Source: Aptenodytes patagonicus
Lineage: Eukaryota; Chordata; Aves; Sphenisciformes; Spheniscidae
DNA: 64,000 bases
Assembly (NCBI RefSeq): GCF_965638725.1
Contig: NC_134982.1
Span: 40,290,799-40,354,798, forward strand
Direction of reading: 5' to 3'
Part shown: piece after piece, positions 36,981 to 49,151 of the stretch
Layout: every line of letters starts with the position of its first letter
Position numbering within the stretch: position 1 is the stretch's first letter
Notes under the pieces: generated by a model
Databases searched by the model: none
Told to the model about the DNA's origin: nothing
Seen by the model: only the letters and a program-made list of their open reading frames with translations
Position numbers and translations under genes: made by a program

Positions 36981-37825
36981 TGCGGTACAGGATAGCATGT
37001 CGGGAGAAGGCTGTAGCAGTGAGAAGGTCAATCCCTTCACAACTCTGAACATGACTGGTGTTACAAATAGGATGGCAGAGACCATGCTGGACTGCTGTAT
37101 CCCATCTACAGTGTCTTATCAGCGTGGATCTAATCTGGTTACATCTGCCGAAGCTGAACGAAACCTTCCCAGGAGGAAAATCTATGTGAACTATGTGCAA
37201 TGCTCTTCCTACTTCTTTTCCTAAGTAAGTCACTCCTTCATCCTGCCTTTTCATGGCTCAGTTAAGATTAACTTTATTTTTCATTCAGTAGCACCAAGTC
37301 AGCTGAAGAGGTGGGTCCCCCCACATGTGACCCCCAACAAGCCAATCTATAGGCTTTCGGATGCTATCCGGGGAGGTGGTAGGTCCAAACTGGGTAATCC
37401 AGTTTTTTGAGAATTGCACTAATGAGTTTGAGACTCTTCAGGCAGTTCACAGCATAACGGGAAGCTAAGGTGGCCACGATTTAGCAAGTTTTAAGCTTCC
37501 CTTGGTAGTGTTTTTAGACTGGCTCTATTAACTGTTGTGTAAAGCTTCCCTGACTCTTGTAATATGTAAACATATTTCTGTGTAACATGCGTACTAGGTG
37601 AGCCCTTGTGATCCACTCTGTATGCTTTGAATTACCAGTTCTTTTGCTTTATGTTCTCATCTTTAGCATTTTACCTCAGTTTTTGAGAGCTGGTCGTACC
37701 TTCTCCTGCCAGTCCTGAAAGAAAAGAGGGACCTTTGAGGGGCCATAGCTCTAAGTAAAGTGCTTAAGCCCCAAGAAAGGCAGGATTTATTAAGCACTTG
37801 TCTTCATCCTTTCCTTGGGGCTGGC

Positions 37826-37863
37826 GTTGCTTTGTGGCTCTGCCGTTGCTTTGTGGCTCTGCC
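37826..37863. repeat. Perfect 19-bp tandem duplication
   Basis: The unit GTTGCTTTGTGGCTCTGCC appears twice in direct succession without mismatch. It lies in the putative TRPM6 intron 1. Confidence 0.9.
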
Positions 37864-40800
37864 GTATGCAGTTGCTGGTATGCGCTGTTCTGAGTTGTCC
37901 AGTTCCCTCTGTCCGTCGTATGGGAACAGGAGTCGTCTAAAAACAGTTTCTGGGGTCTCTTGCTGTCCTTTTCACTGGGACAGAAGCTGGGCACTGTCGT
38001 GCTTGATAAATGCAAGTCAGAAAAAGGGTTTTTTAAAACCCACTGGTGGTGTGACATCTTCTTGTCACTGTTTCCAAATCAAATGTCCTTGCGTTGCTAA
38101 TGAAATGGATGCTTCTAGTTTTTCCTAATTATTAAGTCTCAGTGATGAGAATTGAGTTCAGCCCTCTTCAGCGTTGTCAGCAATGATGAAACTCTGCACG
38201 GGAACTGTGACGGAGCAGACGCTTGCCTCCCAGCCTTCAGTGGTTTCAGGTGTAACGGTCTGGAACTTTAGGTAAACAGCCATGGCTGCGCCATGGTGCC
38301 AGCCCCGCAGTGTCAGAAAATGTTTTCATTATAAAAGTGGTTTCCTAGCTGCCGTGTAGTGCTAGGGATTACACAGAGGTGATGAGGGACTCGGTTACGT
38401 CGGTAAAGGGTTGGTAGCCTGTTGTGACTGTAGTGTCAGTTGGGTTAAGCTGCATTGCTGAGGTGGGACTGTGGATATAAATTTTTTACCAGCCTGGCTG
38501 GGGTGGGACGCCTGCTGGCTCACAAGCATTTTGGAAAGGCTGGGTAGCGGTGCCGTGCAACCTCAGCCCTCTCTGTGAGCTCACCCTGTCCCTGCTCCTT
38601 GCAGCACCCTTCTTGTCCCGGCTCCGGCCCTTCCCTCACCCCTCGTGCCGGCGCAAGGTCGCAAGACCTTCTGAACACGGATGCAGCCAGGCAGCTTGGT
38701 GGGCAGGGAGTGCTCCCGGGAGTCTGGGTGGGCTTTGGGGCCGCCACCCCAAGGAGAGGAGTTGGCAGTGGGATGGAGCAGAGACCTTTTAGGTTGCAGG
38801 GGAGTGTGCCTGGGAGCGCAGCCTGGTGTGGTGGGGGCCAGGAGTCGCAGCCTGGCTCAGTGCCAGGATGGCAATGGCGATGGCTGCCAGGTTGTCCTGT
38901 CCAGCCCAGCATAAACAGCAACCGCAGCTGCTCCTTGCTGCCCAGCCTGGGGAAACCCGAGCCTTTGGGAGTCCCTTTGGCTGCTGTTGCAACCTCCAGT
39001 GCAACAAACCAGGTGATAAGGCTGGCGTTGCAGAATGTGTCTTGGCACGCGAGGGCGAAGGTGCAGAAAGACCCAGTGGAGAGCCCGAGGGTGTGTTCAG
39101 ATGGCCTCTGTGGCAAAGCCTCAGTCCCCGGCGGCTGCTCCCAGGCTGTGGCTGGCTCTTCCTCTAGCTGGGTCGAGGCAGCTCTTTGTGGGTCTGCAGC
39201 GTTTGGTGGGTTAATGGTGTGACTTAGATTTAAAAGCAAGCCAGCACCGCAGAGGAAAGCTTTTTCTTTTTTTTTGCAAGGTGGTGGGGTGGGCAGAGCT
39301 GAGGAGAGTGGTGAGCCATGCCCGGGTGGGAAGGGCAGAGGTAGGACCATGCCTTCAGCCTCCTCAGAAATCATCCGAGCTGCACTCCCTCTCTCTTTGG
39401 AAAATGGGATTTCACTCCTGTGACAGTCTGCCTGTCTTGCAGTGTGTGCAAGGGCTGCTGTACACAGCTGTCAAGCCCATGAAGATTTTATTACGGTGTG
39501 GGACAAGCAATGGAGCAAAAAGAGCAATGCTGACAGGAGTGACAGTGAACAGTCTTGTGGCTCCAGAGGTGAGCTGTGTGGGTCACTCACATCCTTGAAA
39601 CTTCATAGTATTACAGTTTAATACAGATTGCTATCAAGCTGTGACTTACTGGGGCCCTTCATGCTTCCTCCAGCTGAATTTTACAAACTGCATTTGTTTT
39701 CCACTTTAGATACTTTAGATATGTTCTGTCTTCACAGAGTCACCTCTCTAGTCAATATCAATCCCTGTGTTGTGAAAATATAAAACAAACAAAATAAAGC
39801 TCTGAAATTTACCAGCAGGTAATTTGCTTTTCTTCCTCCTCCTGGCTTAAACCAGGAAGAGCTTTGTGCTGTATAATTTTGAATCCTTTGATGGGGGAAT
39901 GCATTTGTAACAGCAGTGGGTGGTTGACCTCTGTGATCACTCAGTGCCAGGTAGGTGAGACCCAGTTTCAAAAATAGCAAGTTGATTAGCTCTTTGCTAA
40001 CATCAAGTGCTGAACAAAGAAGCAGCACTGGCTTCCACTGATCCCAAAGTGGAAATCTGAGCAAGACTTGAAGCATTGTATTGACCCTCTGAGTGAAACA
40101 CCTGAAGCATCATTTTCTTATGGCTGCCTGGATTTTCACTTCTTTAAAATGACTTGCAGCAAGATCATTTCATAGGATGTGTGACTTGCTTTGAATTTGT
40201 GGGATTTTCTGATTATATTGCATTAGTTAATAAAGGAAGACCAAATGCTTGATTTTCTTTGGGATATGAATGGTACTACTGACTTCCAAAATATTGTCGG
40301 GAGTGTTCATTAAGGAAACCCTGCAACTTTTGTCTCCAAAAGAGACACAGTAAAATAAGGCCATTCTTATATTTAAGGATTTATAATAATTTGCAAGTAT
40401 AGTTTGGATTAATTTGCCATTTCTTGCTCTATTACTGGTGCCTGCTCTTGTTTGCCAAAAGTTTTGTGTGTCTTTTATAATTTATTCTGCAATTTGGACT
40501 GTTTTCCATCAATTAAAACCTTCAGAAGATGCCTTTCTGTAGTTTTACGTATGACTAGCTTGTTAAATAATCCATATTTTATGCTGACCATTGAACTGGC
40601 TTTATAAGAGGAGATGATATACAGTATTCTATTGTATTCTAATGCTGGCAATGTAAGACAAATGTCAGCTTTTAGCAAGGTAGCCACCATCAGCTTTAAG
40701 CACAAATTTTTTCATTGCCTGTATGGGCCACAGTTATGAAACAGCCAGATCCAAACTTTCTCAACAATCGCCATGCTTCTAGAGCAGTGGGTTTTGGAGT

Positions 40801-41121
40801 GGCCTATTTTAGGCGGAAGGCCTAATGATGTTTCATGTCACAGAGACTTTTTGTCATTTCCAGTTGGAAAATGGACCAGGAAACCTGTTTTTAAGTGATT
40901 TGCAGATGTCTAATGCCAATATAGGATTTTTAGCAATGCTTTTGGGGCCTGTTTCAAGGATAGGGCTGAGGAAAATAAATTGTGATTTGAGATTTCTCGT
41001 GTTTAGCTCATTTGCAAAAGCCTGGGCTGTTGGCAGAAGTGTTAAGGTGAGGGCGTCTGCGGCCTTCCCGCTCTAGTCCAGTGCCATGGGCTGTGCAGGG
41101 GGACAGGAGAGTCTGCTTGGA

Positions 41122-41174
41122 CCCTCCAGCTGCAAACCAGGGGTCCCTCCAGCTGCAAACCAGGGGTCCCTCCA
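41122..41174. repeat. 23-bp tandem repeat, 2.3 copies
   Basis: The unit begins CCCTCCAGCTGCAAACCAGG and ends GGT. Copies at 41122-41144 and 41145-41167 are identical, with a partial third (CCCTCCA) at 41168-41174. It is a probable minisatellite seed. Confidence 0.9.
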
Positions 41175-41636
41175 TCAGTACCTGCACCCTGAGCTGGGCG
41201 TGCTCTTGGGGCAGTACTGTTTGATGTGTTTTTCCAAAACATTACATGTTCAGGGATAGCAGAAAGGCTTAATTGATTAGTTAATAAACTTAAAAAGTAA
41301 AAAGTAATAAATTAATTAAAGGCCTAGTGTTTCAGACTCGGCTAAGCTTTCTGTCAGTTGGCCAGCTCTGTGCTCCAGGGGTCAAGCCAGAGCTTCTTTG
41401 ACAAGGAGAGAATTTTGTATTTAGTATTTCCTGCGTTTTGTTGTCATGACCCCGCTGCTATTTGCGTTCAGAAATATTCTTCCAGTTGTGTTGCGTGGTC
41501 TGAGATCAGAAGCAACATGTTGGAAAGCCCATTACAGTCAAATGGTTTTTCTTTTATTGGCTAAGTTTGGGATCAAAATATTGGAAATATTTTTATGAGC
41601 CTTCGATGTAAGGCCCCAATACATAAAAACACTTAA

Positions 41637-41666
41637 ATATATATATATATATACACACACACACAT
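41637..41666. repeat. (AT)n(AC)n compound microsatellite
   Basis: An alternating AT run passes directly into an alternating AC run. It is likely polymorphic in length. Confidence 0.85.
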
Positions 41667-43466
41667 ACTTAGCTTTTAAGTCCAGTTGATTAACTGTGAA
41701 AGAAAATGCCACAGCATGCTGTTGGTTTAAGACTGAATTTATATATTTCTGAGAAGCTGACACGCTCCGTTTGTGCTAAGGAAAATAATCTAAAATTTCT
41801 CTTCAGTATGACTTAAGATTTTTAACAAGTTCTGTTATCCCTCTCTGACTTGGGTCTGCATTTACCCTGCTAGCACAGGTGACATGACTTCTGTTAGTGT
41901 AGGTAGTATATCTGTGAAGATCTGAGAATATGTTTACAGTGGATGTGTTTGAATTAATTACTAGGAAAAAATCACAGAAATTCTTCTGTGACCTGAAATG
42001 ATGTTATCTTTAAAAGGGGAAAATAGAGAAACTTTCCAGTGCTATTGAATCTGCAGTCTGCCTGGAAAGGCAGTTTGGGATTAACTGATAGTTGTCTTAT
42101 AATTGGGCATGGTTAACTGGTGAACAACAGTGGAAGCATTCAAATGAAATTATTTGCACAATATTTTGTAAGTCTTTTTGAAATGTAGTGATGAAAATTT
42201 TCTTGCGAATTCAATTACTTACAATGCAGTATTTCCACAGATGTGCAGAGTCCTGAACACTTGGGCAAAGGAGCAGGTAAGAAAGATTGGAAAAGGAAAA
42301 GATGCTAGTTAGTAACAGATGTACTGATGTACTGTAGTGATGGAGGTGAAGGGAACCACAGCATGTCTGTGTTACAAAGCCAGGCTGTTGTCCTCCAACA
42401 GCATAGCCTGAGCACAAGGAAGTTCTAGAAGACCTGAGAGTTTGTTGGAAATCACACATTGGGTTCACATTTTATTGCACATGACCCTGCAGTTTTACAA
42501 TGCACTTCTACCCTACGTGGACCCAAAGTGGTGGTCTTTGTTACAAGCAGTTGTTATATTACTTCATACCATAAGCATGCATGTAATGGATACTGAACCA
42601 GGAAGTTCCTGCCCTGAAAAGCTTATGCAAGACAGCCTGTTAAGTTGGAAAGCTCTTTAATGCTGGCAGTAATTTACCAGTTGCCATGGGATGCAGAAAT
42701 ACTGCTGAAGTCTTGTTTTTTGCTTAAGAATTATTATGCATAAAATGATGATACCTGCAAGTCCACCTTAGCTTTTATAGCTCAGGAAGAGTTCCCAGGG
42801 GTAAGAGTTCAACAGATACCAACATGCTTATGGGCTGAGCTCTTGTGAAATAGTCTTGAGTGTTAGCTTACAAGAACTCTGGCTGCATTTCAGGTATCTA
42901 ATGTTCTTGCAAGTGACTTGCTCTATGTGTCGTTAATTTTTAAAAGGGTTTAAGATATTTTAGCACACCGTGCTGAACACAGAGGCTGGATTCTTGCAGT
43001 GGTTGTAATAAGGGGAAGTTCTTCTTTCCCTCCCCTCACTGTATACTTGAATAAGGGTTTGTCACACACTGCCCTACACTGACTTCTCACAGGTAAACTT
43101 TCACCTGAAAATGGTGTCTCCCTCCTTCCCAGGCACTGAAAATCAGTTTTGGATCTTTTGGGTATTTCTAATTCTTGTCATCAGCAGTAAAGGTTCTCTA
43201 CAGGTACTGTATAAGTATACTGGAGTCCTGAGGCAAATCTATGAGTCCCAGGATTATCTGTTGCTATTTAATGAGTATTTGCTTTCATCTAATCATTCTG
43301 AGGGTAACAATTTCTGGACTGGAAAGAGTTATATGATGTGTAACTATACTTTTTTTTTTTTTCCTGAGATTCTGCCAAACCTGCTTAGCAATGCAAAAAT
43401 ATTGTCTCTAATAGTTAAGATCTTTAGGAAAACCCAAATTCCTGAGAAGTGACATAGAAAAGTGGT

Positions 43467-43492
43467 TGTGTGTAGTGGATTCACTACACACA
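43467..43492. repeat. 11-bp perfect inverted repeat with 4-nt loop
   Basis: TGTGTGTAGTG, loop GATT, then CACTACACACA. It would form a stable hairpin in single-stranded DNA or RNA. No gene association is seen. Confidence 0.85.
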
Positions 43493-46400
43493 CAGTGTGT
43501 GCAGAGCTGAGGTATGGTGCTTGGCAGCACTTTTCAGCTCCTGAAGTAGTGTTTTGGCTAAGACACAAGATAGAAATTATTGCTCTCTGTTATCAGTACA
43601 AATTCATTGCAGTTTCAGTAAGCGACTTATAACTTGGTTGTTCAGGCTAGTTTCCAGCACGACTGTACTTTGCCTAAATGAACTAGCCTGTTTAAGCTGG
43701 CTAGTTATTATATGATTTCTCATTATGTGCCCCTGTCTGGATCTGCAGTGTGTCATTAAAGGCAGTTGCTGCTGTTTTGTCCAATAAGTGGTTATATTTC
43801 AATAATGGATGAAATTATTCTGACACAGAGATGTGTGCCTTTTAATTTCCTTTTGCAGGGAATTGAACAGTGTCCAGAGCAGCATGCTCTTTCATGAGAA
43901 AATGTGTGTACGTGTGCTTTTCACACCAAAGGGGACATAATGGTACTAAAATGTTACAGCTAACGGTACTAAAAATTTGTTGTTTAGTATTGGCAGTGTA
44001 ACCTAGTTTTCCTGAGTTTGGTACTCAACCAATGAACAGTACTTATTGTCTGGTGTTGAAGGGGCTGAATGTTTCTTGCAGATCTTGGTTTAGTAAAGCT
44101 AATTCTGAAGCAAGACAAATGCACGTTAGCCTCTACTTATCAGTGTTTAATTGGTGCAGTGCATCTAAAGGCTTTGACTCTGGCAAGTCCTTTATGAGGG
44201 GGTGGGGTGGGCTGGGGCAGAAGAAAGCAGCAGCAAAAATTGAAGCATGCACCTGTTTGTGCTGGATGGGTGGGTGGTGAAATCAGTGCGGGCACCAGTA
44301 CAGCAGGTGATCACAGGTCTGCGTCACCCCGTCCTCTGAGACAGGTGAGCCAAGTGCAGCGTACCTGCTCGCTGACCCCCTCGGGACAGCGGCGTGGTCA
44401 CTTGCCTTGCTGATGGCACCCTCGGATTTTGGAGGACAGATTACCTCTGTGCCATGCTGGCTTTTTAGGTTTTGTCTGCTCTCACTCCCTGTCAGCAAGG
44501 ATTTGAAAGAAGTGAGTGGTGCAGGTGTCTCTCTAAATTTTATGCTCTGATCTCTTTCTTTACTTCTGGAAGCCTTAATTTTTGAACGTTACTTACATTT
44601 AACCAAATTTGACCTGACAGTGTCCCTTTAATACCATATTATGCAAGGATCTCAGACATTAAAGATATTGAAGAAGTGATTAAAAGCAATTTTCTAAAAA
44701 CTACTCATGTGCCTTAAATTTCAGAGCCAAACTCTTGCCACTCCATTGACTAAATCAGTCTAGAAATCTCCAAAGCCTCTTCTGTGGCAGGGAAGTATAA
44801 GTAGCATTCCTAATCCTCAGACTGGCGAGAAATGAGAAGGCAAAACTCCCAAACAGAGGTCTCAGGACTTTCTGGAAGGAAAATTGGAAGGAAAATTGCA
44901 ATATAAACTTGGCTTCAGGTATATCATAACAGAAGTTTGCCAGTCAGAAGGAACATGTAGGTGTATTTTTGTCTCCCTTAGGGTTTGGTGATAAAAGGGG
45001 TACGGGTTGATGCTGGCTGAGGTGTATGTACCTCACTGTAGTGACGGGAGAAATTTTAATTTGTTGTTGAAGTTTAATTAAATGATGACAGTTTTGAAAT
45101 GTTAGCTAGAGTTTTATGAAAGGAGATGTACATGTTGCAGAGGTCTTTTACAAAGCTAGGAACCAAGAGCAAACAAACAGCAGATCAGAAGTCTTCTCTT
45201 CTCATTTTTACTTGCCCAGCCCTGAAGTCATGGATGACTGTAAAAAGCATGAAGATTTAAAACCCTTTTCCTGATTATACAATTAGCTTAGAAACCTAAG
45301 TAAAGCCTTAGATTAAGACATGAATGTTATTGTTATGGTGTAAATTTTACATACTAAGTGAAGATTTCACCTTATATAAAATTAAGAATAATGGTAAATG
45401 TGTCACAGTGTTTTAGTTTTGAAATTTGTGCTTCACAAGGTGAAATACAGTGATACAGTCTTGTATTTTATTTTGATTTATTATGATTGATTGGATTTTC
45501 AATATATGTATTTTTAAGTAGTCCATCTGTTCAGGAACTTCATTAAAGAAAAAAATGGGGGACTTTGCATACTATGTTTTTTGCTATATTCACAAGTTTA
45601 TTATAATTTGAGATGAAAATAAATGTTGAAGTTACAGGCTTCATCAGGATCATGTACAGATGATATGCTATCTAAGTACTGCTTTTTTAAACGTAGAAAT
45701 TACAGGAAGCAAGGTGAAAGAGCGCAGCATAGGCAACACCCTGGCAAGCTCTTTATGTAAATAAGCAAAGATTAATGTTGAAATATCTGTATGGGAAGAT
45801 GTTATGTTTCTTCGCAGGGCAGGGGGAACACTCCTAGTATTGTATCAATTGCACTTTGAAATGTTGTTTTCAGTCCTATTTACTGAGAATCCTGAAGTGG
45901 AGTTAACTGAGATGAGTGTTGTGCTAGGGGAGTCTCTGTGCCACTGGGTGAGGTGCATCCTTGGTTCTTTGAGACTCAAAGGTCAAATAAATTTCATAGT
46001 GATTTTGTTCAGCTGAAATAAATGGGAATTTTGTCAATGACCTCTATAGTAGCAAGGTTAGATTCATGGCATGTGAGCCGAAGCTATAGTTTTTTTTTTT
46101 TTTTCCATTGGCTTTGTTAGACCTTGAGCCCGACCCATTGTGACTAGAGTGGCCTGATCAGCTGTGGCGTGTGTTGGTCGCTGCCCTTACTGCCTCAGTT
46201 GCAGAAAAACACACGTGCTTTTGGGCCAAATTGAAAAAGGGTACACAAAACATCCAGAATTCTAAGCGTTGATATTTTTGTCTTAACCCTCAACCGCCCT
46301 CCAAAACCTAAAAAAAGGAGAATTTTTTAAAACAAGGTATGTTTTTTAGGAGACACCTTAGATGTTTAAAAAGCTGATAGTAGAGAAGAAGCCTTTTCAT

Positions 46401-49071
46401 CTCCCATATTAGATGTTGTAACTTCAACTCACACAGTGTATTGCCATACCTGAGGACTGTAAGTTATATTTTGGTTTGAAATAACCACACCAAACAGCTG
46501 TTGTGTACCAGATGACCTCTCCCCCCTTTAAAATAATTGATTCGTGTTTTATCTTGTGTAAATTTATGATGAGGAACACTGAGCTTTGGAGATAAAAACT
46601 TCTTGGACACCCCTTTTCAAGTGTATTCACATATGGATTAGCTGAGTGCCAGTGCCTTGCTTAGCTGGCAGCATGTTTTGCTGTTGGTGCCTAGGCTGAT
46701 GCAATGCTTCCCTATTAGGCTGGGCTGTATATCTCCAGTGCTGGCCTTCACACCTGGAAAGATACCCAGATAACGCTTGATTTCTGGAATATGTCATGCT
46801 GGAGGTAAAGTAGCTCAAGGGAAGCTACCTGAGACTGTGCGATGCCAACAGCTTTCTCAAAATTACTTTGAGCTACTAGTGCTCTTACTAAATCAAAGTG
46901 ACAGCAGTTGGATGTTGTTCTTCTCTCACAGGGCTGAGCATGTTGCCTCAGCAAATGCTGTAAGGCTTGTCAACCTCTTGGCCATTCTTTCATACTCTTT
47001 CCTGTTAATGAAAACTTTACTGAAGTTCATTCTTATCCAAGGCATTCCATAACATAAAAGATTTTTTGTTCCCTAGTTCTGATTGAAAACCAGTTACCAG
47101 AAATAGTAATGGGTTTCAGAAAAATCAGGGTCCCAGGGTATTGTAATATTGGAAACACTTCACTGTTTTGCTTGGTACCTCAAACAACTAGACTAAAGTG
47201 GTTTAGGAAGCATGAAACAATACTGATTGCTAACGAGAATACTACTGAAAGGTCTTTGAAAGCAGTGTGTACCTGCCCTCAGGTAATGAAATTTGCTTTA
47301 CTGTTTCCAAGGTTTTTCTCTGGATTTAATTTTTGCACCTTGTCTTCAGTAGGTCTCTTTCTCAGATAATTAATTTTCTTGCGTGACCGTGCTCTGTCCA
47401 GCCCTGAGGATCTTCTGCGCTGTTACTCCTTCATTTGAAGCTCAACCAGACACAATTCAATTAGTTGCTCCCAGAAGAATATGCATGCACACCAATACCA
47501 GCAAACTGCTTTTTAATGATCTCTTTCATCTTTGTCAGTGGGGGCCTGTTTCAGAGTACTTTAAAACCAAAGGTAGGACTCCCGTTAGTTTTGGTGGAAA
47601 CTGGGTCCCCACCTGTAGACAAGCCGATAGTTCACTCAGGTTGCTCGTGGCCCTCCATAACTGCATGACTGGCTGGGAGATTATGTGGGGGTATTTAGGG
47701 ATGTGAAGCTGAAGTAGAAAAACCTCAAATGGGCCTGCTTTATTAAGGATCATAATTCCATTCAAGAGATAAAAAAGAGGTATTCTCTTTTATAAGAATT
47801 ATTGCTGAACTCCATCCGTAAAATGCTCCCAGCAGTATTCTTAATAAGTTGAATTACTGGCATTTGCATGAATTTAATTCTTTTCTAAGTCATTGTACGA
47901 AAGACGCACTTTACAAAAAAGTATGGAGACAAGACTTACTTACCATAAGTATTTTTACAGAGTAGACATTTTGCAGAAGAGCAATCGTTTTTAAACATGA
48001 GGAATGAATAAGGAGTCAATGTTTATTATTTGAGTACTGTTTGCCTTGTATGCCTAATCATAAACCAGGACCCTACTGTGCCCTGTCGTAGAGAGCTTGC
48101 TGTCTATGTATAAGGTAGACAACAGATAGACAGAGAGTGAGATGAACATGAGAAACAATGAGACAATAATGGTTGGAATAATTTTATTTACTCTTTATGA
48201 TAAAATATCTGTCCATTGCATGTTTCATTATGGGGGTAGTTCCCTTTGACGACAAGAAAAAATCCTTTGCTTCCAGTGTTTACTAAATTCAGTCCCAGAG
48301 ATTTCAAAGTTCAGCATCCAAAAACTATCATTCCATTTGATGCTGATAGACCTGAAGAGAAAGAGATTCAAAGACCCCCAGTGAGGTTCTTTGAAAAAAA
48401 TCTGTGTACCACAGTGACTGTTCAGTTTCTGAGCTGCAACAGGCTTCACTGAGACAGTTTTCACAGTGTCCCAGGAGGCCAGTGGAAAAAACCCACCTGA
48501 CATACACTCTAAGTGCTAGGTCTAGCCTTTGGTCCCTGCTTTTGCATTTCACTGTAGTCCTAGTTCAGCAAACATATAACCAGGATGAATCTATTCTTAA
48601 CTCTGTTAAGAATAATAAAAGAAAGAATCAACCGTCTCTTTCAGGTAAAAAGAAAATCTTGCCTTTTTTGCCACTTTGGTGTGTGGTTGACCAATCACTT
48701 ACAGCTTTAGTAAGATTGCTAGTCTTCTGGCAGACGGGAAGTGCAGTCCTTTAAGCAGTTCTGATTCATCCTTACCACTTCCTCTATTGTACATGTGATT
48801 GACAGATCCTCTAAATAATTTTCATGTTTATTAGTAAGGGGTGGGAATAAATTTTAATATTGATCTTTCTGTGGAGCTGTGTAAAGCTTGGGGGTGAAGG
48901 GCTAGGACTGTTCAGAGCTGTAGCTTCAGCTTATAGTGTTTGGTTTCATCTAACATCGTGATGGGAATCATTCTGTGTTATGCGTATACAGCTATGTAGA
49001 CTTCATAGTGCAATTTTTGGCATTATGTTCTTAAGTTCAGGAATACAATTACGTTTGAAATGTCTTTTCAG

Positions 49072-49151
49072 TCCCCCAAATCTTGGATCGAAGAGGTCTT
49101 CAGTAAAAGAGAGTGTGCACACATCATTCCCAGTTCAAAAGATCCTCACAG
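49072..49151 (+). CDS. TRPM6: TRPM6 exon encoding the conserved [10 protein letters not shown] start
   Basis: This 80-nt exon encodes [20 protein letters not shown] and then SSKDPH plus two bases of Arg. Human TRPM6 has [20 protein letters not shown], and human TRPM7 begins MSQKSWIES. The acceptor is TTTTCAG and the donor GTAAAA. The exon starts in phase 0, so any first exon must supply the ATG and end in frame. Confidence 0.94.

Larger units (their letters stand above)
34922..49071 (+). other. TRPM6: Putative TRPM6 intron 1, 14.15 kb
   Basis: The acceptor at 49070-49071 (TGTCTTTTCAG) is firm; the donor depends on the first-exon call. Contents seen: short tandem duplications at 37826 and 41122, an AT/AC microsatellite at 41637, a GC-rich patch at 38.5-39.4 kb with long open frames on both strands, a possible ancient repeat near 36.67-36.98 kb, and a hairpin at 43467. 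No exon with known homology was found, although an alternative TRPM6 first exon could be hidden here. Confidence 0.6.

Noticed and set aside
47109..47282. 58-codon frame ending CAG|GTAATG in phase 0, considered as an alternative TRPM6 first exon
   Set aside because: The phase fits the exon at 49072 but the peptide matches nothing known in TRPM6, there is no promoter signature, and one such coincidence is expected in 14 kb.
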